DNA of 54,699 bases from Prorocentrum cordatum (Eukaryota > Sar > Dinophyceae > Prorocentrales > Prorocentraceae): positions 1 to 54,699 of the forward strand of contig CAUYUJ010006294.1 in assembly GCA_963575745.1 (NCBI GenBank), given 5' to 3'. Each line of letters begins with the position of its first letter. The stretch's first letter is position 1. A model generated the notes under the pieces. The model was not told where the DNA came from, searched no databases, and saw nothing but the letters and a program-made list of their open reading frames with translations. Of this stretch, positions 11,071 to 22,790 are shown piece by piece. The translations under genes were made by a program, and so were the position numbers.

Positions 11071-11790
11071 GGGAGCCCTTATCGACAATTTATTGTGAAG
11101 GGGCCACGGAGGACCATGGTGGATAGGGTTCCCGGGAGCCGCGGGGGGTCCTCTGTGGCCCCTTGATAATAGATGGTCGATCAGAGCTCCCGGGAACCAG
11201 GGGGGTCCTCCGTGGCCCCTTCACAATAGATGATCGATAAGAGCTCCCGGGAACCAGAGGGGGACCTCCGTGGCGCCTTCACAATAAATGGTCGATAAGG
11301 GCTCCCGGGAACCAGGGGGTCCTCCGTGGCCCTTTCACAATAGATGGTCGATAAGGGCTCCCGGGAACCAGGGGGTCCTCCGTGGCCTCTTCACAATAGA
11401 TGGTCGATAAGGGCTCCCGGGAACCAGGGGGGTCCCCCGTGCCCCTTTCACAATGGATGGGCGACAAAGCTCCCGGGAACCAGGGGGGTCGTGGCCCCTT
11501 CACAATAGATGGTCGATAAGGGCTCCCGGGAACCAAGGGGGTCCTCCGTGGCCCCTTCACAAAAGACGGTCGATGAGGGCTCCCGGGGACCAGGGGGGTC
11601 CTCCGTGGCTCCTTTACAATAGATGGTCGATAAGGGCTCCCGGGAACCAGAGGGGGTCCTCCGTGGCCCCTTCACAATAGATGGTCGATAAGGGCTCCCG
11701 GGAACCAGGTGGTCCTCCGTGGCGGTGGTCCTCCTTGGCCCCTTAGGTCGATAAGGGCTTCCGGGTGCCAGGGGGGTCCTCGTGCCCGTT

Positions 11791-12340
11791 CAACCAAATA
11801 AGTGGTAATCTGTTGTAGCCACACGCAGGCAAAACCTGGGACGCCGATTTTGCGTCAGTTAAGCTGTTGCAGCTAAACGCAAAGACCAAGGACACACAGC
11901 ACCGTGTTAACGTCAGTAAACATCGCGCTCTACGCACAGACCGCAACTGGGACAACCGATTTTTGCGCCAAGTAAGTGTTTCACGTGTAACACGGTCGCC
12001 AAACGGTGCAACGTTTGCGTCAGTAACTGTGTAGCCAGACGCAGGACAACAAACTGGGACACCGATTTGCGTCAGTAAACTGTTGCAGCTACGCAAAGAC
12101 CAAACTGGGGCACTGCTTTGCGTCAGTAGGGTGTTCACGCACACGCGCGCCAAACAGGGACACCGATTTGCGTCAGCAAATCGGCTGTAGCCACACGCAG
12201 ACAAAACTGGGACACCGATTTGCGCCAGTAAACTGTTGCACCTACGCACAGACCAAACTGGGACACCGATTTGCGTCAGTAGGGTGTTCACACACGCGCG
12301 GACACCAGGGACACCGATTTGCGTTAGTAAACCTGTTGTA
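11791..12340. repeat. 51-bp minisatellite, block 1 (degenerate)
   Basis: The unit of about 51 bp is recognisable by GACACCGATTTGCGTCAGTA followed by AACTGTTG, a variable GCAGCTACGCACAG or GCCACACGCAG part, and ACCAAACTGG. This block carries many extra inserted bases compared with later blocks. Its order of variant units (CGGTCGCC, ACGCGCG) recurs at 14.1-14.6 kb and 18.0-18.6 kb. Confidence 0.85.
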
Positions 12341-12520
12341 CGCCGTGGATCCCCATCAGGTAGTGTACCGCGCCAGGTGGTAGCTGGATACCCTGAGCCT
12401 GCGCAGCGTCGATCCCCACCAAGTAGCGTACCCATCAGATATTCGTCATGTCACATTCCTGCGCAAGAGAATTGCGACGTAAAGGAAAAATTTAGCAGGA
12501 AAGTGGAAAAGGGGGAGGAG
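12341..12520 (-). pseudogene. Degenerate copy of the Gln/Gly-rich exon module
   Basis: Minus-strand copy of the exon-like module seen best at 22,217-22,480. A CAG acceptor-like end lies at about 12,459-12,461. The frame then hits TGA after seven codons (ATG ACG AAT ATC TGA), so it is not translatable. Downstream residues still resemble AQAQGIQLPPGA and MGIHG. Confidence 0.55.
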
Positions 12521-14060
12521 CCAGTAGATGGTCGATAAGCTCTCGGAAACCAGGGGGGTCCTCCGTGGCCCCGTCACAATACACGGTCGATAAGGGCTCC
12601 CGGGAAACAGGGGGGTCTTCCAGGGCCCCCGGGAACCACGGGGGTCCTCCGTGGCCCCTTTCACAATAGATGGTCGAGAAGGGCTCCCGGGAACCAGGGG
12701 GGTCCTCCGTGGCCCCTTCACAATAGATGGTCGATAAGGGCTCCCGGGAACCAGGGAGGTCCTCCGCGGCCCTTTCACAATAGATGGTCGATAAGGGCTC
12801 CCGGGAACCAGGGGGGTCCTCCGTGGCCCCTTCGCAATAGATGGTCGATAGGGGCTCCTGGGAACCAGGGGGGTCCTCCGTGGCCCCTTCACAATAGATG
12901 GTCGATAAAAACTCCCGGGAACCAGGGGGGTCCTCCGTGGCCCCTTCACAATAGATGGTCGATAGGGGCTCCCGGGAACACTCCGCGGCCCCTCCACAAT
13001 AGATGGTCGATGAGAGCTCCCGGAAACCAGGGGGGTCCTCCGTGGCCCCTTCACAATAAATGGTCGATAAGAGCTCCCGGGAACCAGGAGGGTCCTCCGT
13101 GGCCCCTTTACATTAGATGGTCGATAGGGCTCCCGGGAACCAGGGAGGTCGTCCGCGGCCCCTTCACAATAGATGGTCGATAAGGGCTCCCGGGAACCAG
13201 GGGGGTCCACCGTGGCCCCTTTACAATAGATGGTCGATAAGGGCTCCCGGGAACCAGGGGGGTCCTCGGTGGCTCCTTCACAATAGATGGTCGATAGGGG
13301 CTCCCGGGAACCAGGGGGGTCCTCCGTGGCCCCTTCACAATAGATAGTCGATAAGGGCTCCCGGGAACCAAGGGGGTCCTCCGTGGCTCCTTCACAACAG
13401 ATGGTCGATAAAGGCTCGCGGGAACCAGGGGGGTCCTCCGTGGCTCCATAAGGGCTCCCGGGAACCAGGGGGGTCCTCCGTGGCTCCTTCACAATAGATG
13501 GTCGATAGGGGCTCCCGGGAACCAGGGGGGTCCTCCGTGGCCCCTTCATAATGGATAATCGATAAGGGCTCACGGGAACCAGAGGGGTCCTCCGTGGCCC
13601 CTTCACAATATATGGTCGATAAGGGCTCCCGGGAACCAGGGGGGTCCTCCGTGGCCCTTCACAATAAATGGTCGATAAGGGCTCCCGGGAACCAGGGGGG
13701 TCCTCCGTGGCTCCTTCACAATAGATGGTCGATAGGGGCTGCCGGGAACCAGGAGGGTCCTCCGTGGCCCCTTCACAACAGATGGTCGATGAGGGCTCCC
13801 GGGAACCACGGGGGTCCTCCGTGGCTCCTTCACAAGGATGGTCGATAAGGGCTCCCGGGAACCAGGGGGGTCCTCCGTGGCCCCTTCAGAACAGATGGTC
13901 GATAAGGGCTCCCGGGAACCAGGGGGGTCCTCCGCAGCTCCTTCACAATAAATGGTCGATAGGGGCTCCCAGGAACCAATGGGGTCCTCCGCGGCCCCTT
14001 CATAGTAGATGGTCGATAGGGGCTCCGGGGAACCAGAGGGGTCCTCCGCGGCCCCTTCAT
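12521..14060. repeat. 57-bp minisatellite, block 2
   Basis: About 27 units of the 57-bp repeat in the same orientation as the first block. Many units carry TGGCTCC in place of TGGCCCC and GATAGGGGCTC in place of GATAAGGGCTC, variants also common at 16-18 kb. The block ends at CCTTCATAAGAGCTGTCAG, a junction repeated at about 18,028. Confidence 0.9.
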
Positions 14061-14970
14061 AAGAGCTGTCAGTGATTTGCTGCAGCTTTGCACAGAACAC
14101 ACTGGGACACCGATTTGCGTCAGTAAGGTGTTCACACACACGCGCGGAAACAGGGACACCGATTTGCGTCAGTAAATCTGTTGTAGCCACACGCAGACAA
14201 AACTGGAACGCCGATTTGCGTCAGTAAGCTGTTGCAGCTACGCAAAGACCAAGGACACCGTGTTACGTCAGTAAACAATCGCAGCTATGCACAGACCACA
14301 CTGGGACACCGATTTGCGCCAGTAAAGTGTTCACTCACACGGTCGCCGAACAGGTGCAAGGATTTGCGTCAGCAAACTGTTGTAGCCACACGCAGACAAA
14401 ACTGGGACACCGATTTGCGTCAGTAAACTGTTCCAGCTACGCAAAGACCAAACTGGGACACTGATTTGCGTCAGAAGGGTGTTCACGCACACGCGCGCCA
14501 AACAGGGACACCGATTTGCGTCAGTAAACCGGTTGTAGCCACACGCAGACAAAACTGGGACACCGATTTGCGTCAGTAAACTGTTGCAGCTACGCGCAGA
14601 CCAAACTGGGACACCGATTTGCGTCAGTAGGGTGTTCACACACGCGCGGACACCAGGGACACCGATTTGCGGTAGTAGACCTGTTGTAGCCACACGCAGA
14701 CAAAACAGGGACACCGATTTGCGTCAGTAAACTGTTGCAGCTACGCGCAGACCAAACTGGGACACCGATTTGCGTCAGTAAAGTATCCACGCACACGCGC
14801 GCCAAACAGGGACACCGATTTGCGTCAGAAAATCTGCTGTGTCCACACGCAGACAAAACTGAGACACCTGCTGCAGCTGCGCACAGACCAGACTGGGACA
14901 CCGATTTGCGTCAGTAATGTGTCAACACACGCGTACTCGCGCGCCGAACAGGGACACCGATTTGCGTCGC
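14061..14970. repeat. 51-bp minisatellite, block 3
   Basis: About 18 units. Unit variants alternate between a GCAGCTACGC type and a GTAGCCACACGC type, separated by units with ACGCGCGCC, which gives a local three-unit super-repeat. The sequence from about 14,040 to 14,400 is nearly the same as 18,010-18,330. Confidence 0.88.
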
Positions 14971-15330
14971 CCCTTCACAATAATAGATGGTCGATAAGGG
15001 CTCCCGGGAACCAGGGGGGTCCTCCGTGGCTCCTTTCACAATAGATAGTCGATAAGGGCTCCCGGGAACCAGGGGTGTCCTCCGTGGCCCCTTCACAATA
15101 GATGGTCGATAAGGGCTCCCGGGAACCAGGGGGGTCCTCCGTGGTCCCTTCACAATAGATGGTCGATAAAGGCCCCTGGCAACCAGGGGGGTCCTCCGTG
15201 GCCCCTTCACAATAGATGGTCGATAAGGGCTCCCGGGAACCAGGGGGGTCCTCCGTGGCCCATGCACAATAAATGGTCGAGAAGGGCTCCCGGGAGCCAG
15301 GGGGGTCCTCCGTGGCCCCTTCACAATAGG
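14971..15330. repeat. 57-bp minisatellite, short block
   Basis: About six units of the 57-bp repeat, entering directly from a truncated 51-bp unit at GATTTGCGTC/GCCCCTTCAC and leaving into the exon-like module at about 15,331. Confidence 0.88.
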
Positions 15331-15494
15331 AGCCAAGATCGGAATGGGGTTGCAAGACACATCGTTACAACAAACATTATTATTACTGTTAATGATGTGT
15401 CCCCATGCCGGCACGATCACAACCGCTATTGGAAGACACCTGCCTGCAACTGCACAACCTGCCCCTGCGCACCGCGCATCCCCAGTTGTTGTTG
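15331..15494. other. Unique sequence between satellite and exon module
   Basis: About 160 bp not belonging to either minisatellite. It includes an AT-rich patch with (ATT)n at 15,370-15,390 and, on the minus strand, decayed units related to the neighbouring Gln/Gly-rich module. Confidence 0.5.
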
Positions 15495-15707
15495 TCATAA
15501 TCCAGGCTGTGGCTGCATCCCCTGCCCCACAGCACCGCTCAGTTCCATCTGCTGCTGTACTGGCGGTAACTGCAAACCGTGTCCCTGCACGCCGTGGATC
15601 CCCATCAGGTAGTGTACCGCGCCCGGTGGTAGCTGGATGCCCTGAGCCTGCGCGCCGTCGATCCCCGCCAAGTGGTGTAACCATCCGACACTCGTCATGT
15701 CACATTC
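15495..15707 (-). pseudogene. Gln/Gly-rich exon-like module, minus-strand copy
   Basis: On the minus strand a CAG acceptor-like end (15,708-15,710) follows a stretch with CCAATTCTCTTGCG. A 71-codon frame then reads ECDMTSVGWLHH, GIDGAQAQGIQLPPGA, MGIHGVQGHGLQLPP and GMQPQPGL before a stop. Beyond the stop, to about 15,400, further decayed repeats (GMRGAQGQVVQLQAG) can be read. It shares its frame with the plus-strand copies at 22.2 and 24.9 kb. Function unknown; probably a captured exon of a Gln/Gly-rich repeat protein. Confidence 0.5.
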
Positions 15708-15770
15708 CTGCGCAAGAGAATTGGGACGCAATGGGAAGATGTAGCAGGTAAGTGGAAAGGGGGAGAAGCC

Positions 15771-18030
15771 AATACATGGTCGATAAGGGCCCCCGGGGAC
15801 CAGGGGGGCCCTCCGTGGCCCCTTCACAATAGCTGGTCGATAAGGGCTCCCGGGAACCAGGGGGATCCTCCAGGGCTCCCGGGAACCAGGGGGGTCCTCC
15901 GTGGCCCCTTCACAATAAATTGTCGATGAGGGCTCCCGGGAACCAGGGGGGGCCCTCCGTGGCCCCTTCACAATAGATGGTCGATAAGGGCTTCGGGGAA
16001 CCAGACGGGTCCTCCGTGGCCCCTTCACAATAGATGGTCGATAGGGGCCCCCGGGAACCAGGGGGGTCCTCCGTGGCCCCTTCACAATAGATGGTCGATA
16101 AGGGCTCCCGGGAACCAGGGGGGTTCTCCGTGGCCCCTTCACAATAGATGGTCGATAAGAGCTCCCGGGAACCAGGGGGGTCGTCCGTGGCCCCTTCAAC
16201 ACTAGATGGCGTAATGGGCTCGTCCCCCATTTCCCCAAGGAACCAGGGGGTCCTCGTGGCCCCTTGCACAATACCATGGTCGATAAGCGCTCCCGGACAC
16301 CAGGGGGGTCCTCCGGCGGCCCCTCCACAATAGATGGTCGATGAGATCTCCCGGAAACCAGGGGGTCCTCCGGGCCCCCTCACAATAGAGGGTCGATAAA
16401 GGCCCCTGGGAACAAGGAGGGTCCTCCGTGGCCCCTTCACAATAGATGGTCGATAGGGCTCCCGGGAACCAGGGAGGTCCTCCGTGGCCCCTTCACAATA
16501 GATGGTCGATAAGGGCTCCCGGGAACCAGGGGGGTCCTCCGTGGCCCCTTCACAATAGATGGTCGATAAGGGCTCCCGTGAACCAGGGGGGTCATCCGTG
16601 GCTCCTTCACAGTAGATGGTCGATAGGGGCTCCTGGGAACCAAGAGGGTCCTCCGTGGCTCCTTCACAATAGATGGTCGATAAGGGCTCCCGGGGCCCAA
16701 GGGGGTCCTCCGTGGCTCCTTCGCAATAGATGGTAGATACAAAGCTCCCGGGAACCAAGGGGGTCCTCCGTGGCCTCATAAGGGCTTCCGGGAACCAGAA
16801 GGGCCCTCCGTGGCTTCTTTCACAATAGATGGTCGATAGGGGCTCCCGGGAACCAGGGGGGGTCCTCCGTGGCCCCTTCATACTAAATAATCGATAAGGG
16901 CTCCCGGAAACCAGGGGGGTCCTCCGTGGCCCCTTCACAATAGATGGTCGATAAGGGCTCCCGGGAACCAGGGGGGCCCTCCGTGGCCCTTCACAATAAA
17001 TGGTCGATAAGGGCTCCCGGGAACCAGGGGGGCCCTCCGTGGCCCCTTCAGAACAGATGGTCGATAAGGGCTCCCGGGGCCCAAGGGGGTCCTCCGTAGC
17101 TCCTTCGCAATAGATGGTCGATAGGGGCTCCCGGGAACCAGTGGGGTCCTCCGCGGCCCCTTCATAATAGATGGTCGATAGGGGCTCCGGGGAACCAGGG
17201 GGTCCTCCGCGGCCCCTCATCAGTGGCAATAGATGGTCACAGTAGATGGTAAACCAGGGGGGTCCTCCTGGGAACCAAGAGTCACAATCCTCCGTGGTCT
17301 CCTTCACAATAGATGGTCCCCTTCACAATAGATGGTCGATAAGGGCTCCCGGGAACCAGGGGGGTCCTCCGTGGCCCCTTCACAATAGATGGTCGATAAG
17401 GGCTCCCGTGAACCAGGGGGGTCATCCGTGGCTCCTTCACAGTAGATGGTCGATAGGGGCTCCTGGGAACCAAGACAATAGATGGTCGATAAGGGCTCCC
17501 GGGGCCCAAGGGGGTCCTCCGTGGCTCCTTCGCAATAGATGGTAGATACAAAGCTCCCGGGAACCAAGGGGGTCCTCCGTGGCCTCATAAGGGCTTCCGG
17601 GAACCAGAAGGGCCCTCCGTGGCTTCTTTCACAATAGATGGTCGATAGGGGCTCCCGGGAACCAGGGGGGGTCCTCCGTGGCCCCTTCATACTAAATAAT
17701 CGATAAGGGCTCCCGGAAACCAGGGGGGTCCTCCGTGGCCCCTTCACAATAGATGGTCGATAAGGGCTCCCGGGAACCAGGGGGGCCCTCCGTGGCCCTT
17801 CACAATAAATGGTCGATAAGGGCTCCCGGGAACCAGGGGGGCCCTCCGTGGCCCCTTCAGAACAGATGGTCGATAAGGGCTCCCGGGGCCCAAGGGGGTC
17901 CTCCGTAGCTCCTTCACAATAGATGGTCGATAGGGGCTCCCGGGAACCAGTGGGGTCCTCCGCGGCCCCTTCATAATAGATGGTCGATAGGGGCTCCGGG
18001 GAACCAGGAGGGTCCTCCGCGGCCCCTTCA
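15771..18030. repeat. 57-bp minisatellite, block 4
   Basis: About 38 units with several partial units (for example at 16,200-16,250 and 17,215-17,310). It contains an internal direct duplication, listed separately. The right edge is the junction CCTTCATAAGAGCTGTCAG also found at 14,060. Confidence 0.9.
16501..18019. repeat. Direct duplication of ~700 bp inside block 4
   Basis: About 16,501-17,215 recurs as about 17,331-18,019 with the same order of unit variants (GGCTCCCGTGAACC, CCTGGGAACCAAG, GGTAGATACAAAGC, CATACTAAATAATCG). The offset is 830 bp at the left and 809 bp further right, because the second copy lacks about 21 bp near 17,475. Little other divergence is visible, so it is a recent duplication or an assembly artefact. 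Confidence 0.8.
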
Positions 18031-19070
18031 TAAGAGCTGTCAGTAATCTGCTGCAGCTTTGCACAGAACAAACTGGGACACCGATTTGCGTCAGTAAGGT
18101 GCTCATACACACGCGCGGAAAACAGGGACACCGATTTGCGTCAGTAAATCTGTTGTAGCCACACGCAGACAAAACTGGGACGCCGATTTGCGTCAGTAAG
18201 CTGTTGCAGCTACGCAAAGACCAAGGACACCGACTTGCGCCAGCAAAGTGTTCACTCACACGGTCGCCGAACAGGTGCAACGATTTGCGTCAGCAAACTG
18301 TTGTAGCCACACGCAAACAAAACTGGGACACCGATTTGCGTCAGTAAACTGTTGCAGCTACGCAAAGACCAAGCTGGGACACTGATTTGCGTCAGTAGGG
18401 TGTTCACGCACACGCGCGCCAAACAGGGACACCGATTTGCGTCAGTAAACCGGTTGTAGCCACACGCAGACAAAACTGGGACACCGATTTGCGTCAGTAA
18501 ACTATTGCAGCTACGCACAGACCAAACTGGGACACCGATTTGCGTCAGTAGGGTGTTCACACACGCGCGGACACCAGGGACACCGATTTGCGTCAGTAGA
18601 CCTGTTGTAGCCACACGCAGACAAAACTGGGACACCGATTTGCGTCAGTAAACTGTTGCAGCTACGCACAGACCAAACTGGGACACCGATTTGCGTCAGT
18701 AAACTGTTGTTGTCATACACAAGCCAAAGTGGGACACCGATTTGCGTCAGTAAGTTGTTGTAGCCACACGCAGACCAAACGGGGACACCGATTTGCGTCA
18801 GTAAACTGTTGTTGCCATACACACAGACCAAACTGGGACACCGATTTGCGTCAGTAAACTGTGGTAGCCACGCACAAACCAAACTGGGACACCGATTTGC
18901 GTCAGTAAACTGTTGTTGCCATACACACAGACCACACTGGGACACCGATTTGCGTCAGTAAACTGTTGCTGCCACACACAAGCCAAACTGGGACACCGAT
19001 TTGCGTCAGTAAACTGTTGTTGCCACACACAGACCAAACTGGGACACCGATTTGCGTCGATAAACTGGTG
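18031..19070. repeat. 51-bp minisatellite, block 5
   Basis: About 20 units. The left half repeats the 14.06-14.6 kb order of variants; the right half is dominated by GTTGTTGCCATACACACAG units. It ends with a unit carrying GCGTCGATAAACTGG, where the 2.7-kb higher-order repeat begins. Confidence 0.9.
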
Positions 19071-19473
19071 TAGCGCCGTGGCCCCTGCAAAATAGATGGT
19101 GGATAAGGGCTCCCGGGCACCGGGGGGGGTTCTCCGTGGCCCCTTCATAACAGATGGTCGATCAGGGCTTCTGGGAACCAGCGGGGACATCCGGGGCCCC
19201 TTCGTAATAGATGGTCGACAAGGGCCCCCGGGAACCAGGGGGGCGTCTCTGGCCCTTTCATAATATAGATGGTCGATAATGGCTCCCAGAAACCGCAGGT
19301 GTCCTTCGCGGCCCCTCGTTAATAGACGGTTGATCAGGGCTTCCGGGAACCAGAGAGGTCCTCCGTGGCCCCTTCACAATACATCGTCGATAAGGGCTCC
19401 CGGGAACCATGGAGAGTCCACCTTTCCACTTACCTGCTATGTCTTCTTTTTGTGTCCCAATTCTCTTGCGCAG

Positions 19474-19735
19474 GAATGTGGCATGACGAATATCGGATGG
19501 CTACACCACCAGGTGGGGATACGCGGTGCTCAGGCTCAGGGCATCCAGCTACCACTGGGTGCATGCACCACCAGATGGGGATCCACGGCGCGCAGGGACA
19601 CGGTTTGCAGTTACCGCCAGCACAACAGCAGATGGGAATGAACGGTGCTGCGGGGCACGGAAACATCAACGACGTGCCAGTCAGTCCGATACAGAAGTGT
19701 TGCAACTCAGATCAGAGACGTTGGTATATCCCGTG
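19474..19735 (+). pseudogene. Gln/Gly-rich exon-like module, frameshifted copy
   Basis: Begins after TTCTCTTGCGCAG, an acceptor-like sequence. It is nearly identical to 22,217-22,480, but one T is missing near 19,564 (GGTGCATGCACC against GGTGCATTGCACC), so the frame breaks after GIQLPLGA. Translation upstream of the break begins ECGMTNIGWLHHQ. Confidence 0.55.
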
Positions 19736-19851
19736 AGAAGAAGGTCGAGTGATGCAGCGAGAACGCCGACACGACATGGAGATCGTACTAGTGTTGGTGA
19801 TACGCCTCATTGCGAGTGCGCCCAAGCTTCCGGTTGTAGTCAATCGATTGG

Positions 19852-20044
19852 GGAATTCTTGACGCTTCGCGTATCCCCACCAGCCAACCCAGAATTGATT
19901 GCCAGTTTTCTTGAGACCCCTTTGAGGGCTATCTGGAGCCATGCTCGGCTAGAGGCTGTCGGAGGCTATCTGGAGCCATTCTCGGCTAACCTGGGCCATA
20001 TTGAAGGTGTCTTGAGGTTTCTGAAAGGTTTGTCGGAGGCTATA
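19852..20044 (-). mobile_element. Truncated dispersed element, HOR copy 1
   Basis: Reverse complement of the right end of the element found at 36,598-37,431 and 45,051-45,971. It carries the terminal signature GGGGATACGCGAAGCGTC and internal GCTCGGCTA and CTCCGACAG-type motifs. Only the last 190 bp are present, joined directly to a 51-bp unit at ACCGATTTGCGTCAG. Confidence 0.75.
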
Positions 20045-21814
20045 TTGACCGATTTGCGTCAGTAAACTGCTGATTCCATACACAGGCGAAACTGGGGCAC
20101 CGATTTGCGTCAGTAAATTGTGGTAGCCACACCCAGACCAAACTGGGACACCGGTTTGCGTCAGTAAACTATTGTTGCCATACACAGGCCAAACTGGGAC
20201 ACCGATTTGCGTCAGTAAACTGTTGTAGCCACACACAGACCAAACTGGAACACCGATTTGCGTCAGTAAACTAACGTTGCCATACACAGGCCAAAGTGGG
20301 ACACCGATTTGCGTCAGTAAGTTGTTGTAGCCACACACAGACCAAACTGGGACACCGATTTGCGTCAGTAAACTGTTGTTGCCATACACAGGCCAAGCTG
20401 GGACACCGATTTGCGTCAATAATTTGTGGTAGCCACACGCTGGCCAAACTGGGACACCGATTTGCGTCAGTAAACTGTTGTTGCCATGCACAGGCCAAAC
20501 TGGGACACCGATTTGCGTCGGTAAACTGTTGTAGCCATACACGGACCAAACGGGGACACCGATTTGCGTCAGTAGACTGTTGTTGCCATACACAGGCCAA
20601 ACTGGGACACCGATTTGCGTCAGTAAACTGTTGTAGCCACACACTGGCCAAACTGGGACACCGAGTTGCGTAAGTAAACTGATGTTGCCATACACAGGCC
20701 AAACTGGGACACCGATGTGCGTCAGTAAACTGTTGAAGCCACACACAGACCAAACTGGGACACCGGTTTGCGTCAGTAAACTGATGTTACCATACACAGA
20801 CCAAACTGGGACACCGATTTGCGTCAGTAAACTGTTGTTGCCATACACACAGACCAAACTGGGAATCCGAGTTGCGTCAGTAAACTGATGTTGGCATACA
20901 CAGGCCAAGCTGGGACACCGATTTGCGTCAGTAAACTGATGTTTCCATACACGGACCAAACTGGGACACCGATTTGCATCAGTATACTGTTGTAGCCTCA
21001 CACAGGCCAAGCTGGGACACCGATTTGCGTCAGTAAACTGCTGTTTCCATACGCAGACCAAACTGGGGCACCGATTTGCGTCAGTAAACGGTTGTAGCCA
21101 CACGCTGGCCAAACTGGGACACCGATTTGCGTCAATAAACTGACGTTGCCATACACAGGCCAAAGTGGGACACCGATTTGCGTCAGTAAATTGTTGTTGC
21201 CACACACAGACCTAACTGGGACACCGATTTGCGTCAGTAAACTGTTGTTGCCATACACAGGCCAAAGTGGGACACCGATTTGCGTCAGTAAGTTGTTGTA
21301 GCCACACGCAGACCAAACGGGGACACCGATTTGCGTCAGTAAACTGTTGTTGCCATACACACAGACCAAACTGGGACACCGATTTGCGTCAGTAAACTGT
21401 TGTAGCCACGCACAGACCAAACTGGGACACCGATTTGCGTCAGTAAACTGTTGTTGCCATACACACAGACCACACTGGGACACCGATTTGCGTCAGTAAA
21501 CTGTTGCTGCCACACACAGGCCAAACTGGGACACCGATTTGCGTCAGTAAACTGTTGTTGCCACACGCAGACCAAACTGGGACACCGATTTGCGTCAGTA
21601 AATTGTGGTAGCCACGCACAGACCAAACTGGGACACCGATTTGCGTCAGTAAACTGTTGTTGCCATACACACAGACCACACTGGGACACCGATTTGCGTC
21701 AGTAAACTGTTGCTGCCACACACAGGCCAAACTGGGACACCGATTTGCGTCAGTAAACTGTTGTTGCCACACGCAGACCAAACTGGGACACCGATTTGCG
21801 CCAATAAACTGGTG
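20045..21814. repeat. 51-bp minisatellite, HOR copy 1
   Basis: About 35 well-preserved 51-bp units, the longest clean run in the window. GTTGCCATACACAGG and GTAGCCACACAC units often alternate, hinting at a two-unit (102-bp) sub-period. Confidence 0.93.
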
Positions 21815-22216
21815 TAGCGCCGTGGCCCCTGCACAATAAATGGTCGATAAGGGCTCCCGGGAACCGGGTGGGTCCTCCGTGGCCCCTTCATAACAGATGG
21901 TCGATCAGGGCTTCCGGGGACCAGCGGGGACATCCGGGGCCCCTTCGTAATAGATGGTCGACAAGGGCCCCCGGGAACCAGGGGGGCGTCTCTGGCCCTT
22001 TCATAATATAGATGGTCGATAATGGCTCCCAGAAACCGCAGGTGTCCTTCGCGGCCCCTCGTTAATAGACGGTTGATCAGGGCTTCCGGGAACCAGAGAG
22101 GTCCTCCGTGGCCCCTTCACAATACATCGTCGATAAGGGCTCCCGGGAACCATGGAGAGTCCACCTTTCCACTTACCTGCTATGTCTTCTTTTTGTGTCC
22201 CAATTCTCTTGCGCAG

Positions 22217-22480
22217 GAATGTGGCATGACGAATGTCGGATGGCTACACCACCAGGTGGGGATACGCGGTGCTCAGGCTCAGGGCATCCAGCTACCACTG
22301 GGTGCATTGCACCACCAGATGGGGATCCACGGCGCGCAGGGACACGGTTTGCAGTTACCGCCAGCACAACAGCAGATGGGAATGAACGGTGCTGCGGGGC
22401 ACGGAAACATCAACGACGTGCCAGTCAGTCCGATACAGAAGTGTTGCAACTCAGATCAGAGACGTTGGTATATCCCGTGA
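22217..22480 (+). other. Gln/Gly-rich exon-like module, intact frame (HOR copy 2)
   Basis: An 88-codon frame directly after TTCTCTTGCGCAG. It reads ECGMTNVGWLHHQVGIRG, then AQAQGIQLPLGALHHQMGIH, GAQGHGLQLPPAQQQM and a tail ending RRWYIP before TGA. The core repeats a 17-21 residue unit (MGIxGAQGxGxQLPP). The pyrimidine-rich CAG just upstream looks like a 3' splice site. The protein family is not recognised. Since the module is a fixed part of a satellite unit it may be only a captured exon, but it has stayed open in two of three plus-strand copies. Confidence 0.45.
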
Positions 22481-22596
22481 GAAGAAGGTCGAGTGATGCA
22501 GCGAGAACGCCGACACGACATGGAGATCGTACTAGTGTTGGTGATACGCCTCATTGCGAGTGCGCCCAAGCTTCCGGTTGTAGTCAATCGATTGGG

Positions 22597-22790
22597 GAAT
22601 TCTTGACGCTTCGCGTATCCCCACCAGCCAACCCAGAATTGATTGCCAGTTTTCTTGAGACCTCCTTTGAGGGCTATCTGGAGCCATGCTCGGCTAGAGG
22701 CTGTCGGAGGCTATCTGGAGCCATTCTCGGCTAACCTGGGCCATATTGAAGGTGTCTTGAGGTTTCTGAAAGGTTTGTCGGAGGCTATAT
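22597..22790 (-). mobile_element. Truncated dispersed element, HOR copy 2
   Basis: Same truncated, inverted right end as at 19,852-20,044, with only a few substitutions. It was carried along by duplication of the 2.7-kb unit, not inserted independently. Confidence 0.75.

Larger units (their letters stand above)
6737..11790. repeat. 57-bp minisatellite, first block
   Basis: The consensus unit starts ATGGTCGATAAGGGCTCCCG, continues GGAACCAGGGGGGTCCTCCG and ends TGGCCCCTTCACAATAG, 57 bp in all. Roughly 70 units fit here by length, after removing two embedded 9-bp arrays. Single-base indels and GGG/GAC alternation are common. Because 57 is 19 codons, long spurious frames appear on both strands. 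The unit contains the palindrome CCCGGG. Confidence 0.95.

Noticed and set aside
10206-11126. Collagen-like Gly-Val-Pro protein on either strand
   Set aside because: The 9-bp array gives a three-residue period in every frame; there are no flanking exons and the frames start and end in the 57-bp satellite.
15262-15612. Cys-rich plus-strand peptide (CCCTGGNCKPCPC-like)
   Set aside because: It is antisense to the Gln/Gly-rich module, whose frame is the one shared by all copies.
6816-18131. Many 100-470 codon frames of repeated [14 protein letters not shown] or [11 protein letters not shown] units
   Set aside because: The 57-bp period is 19 codons, so frames persist by arithmetic. Unit changes include indels that no protein would tolerate.
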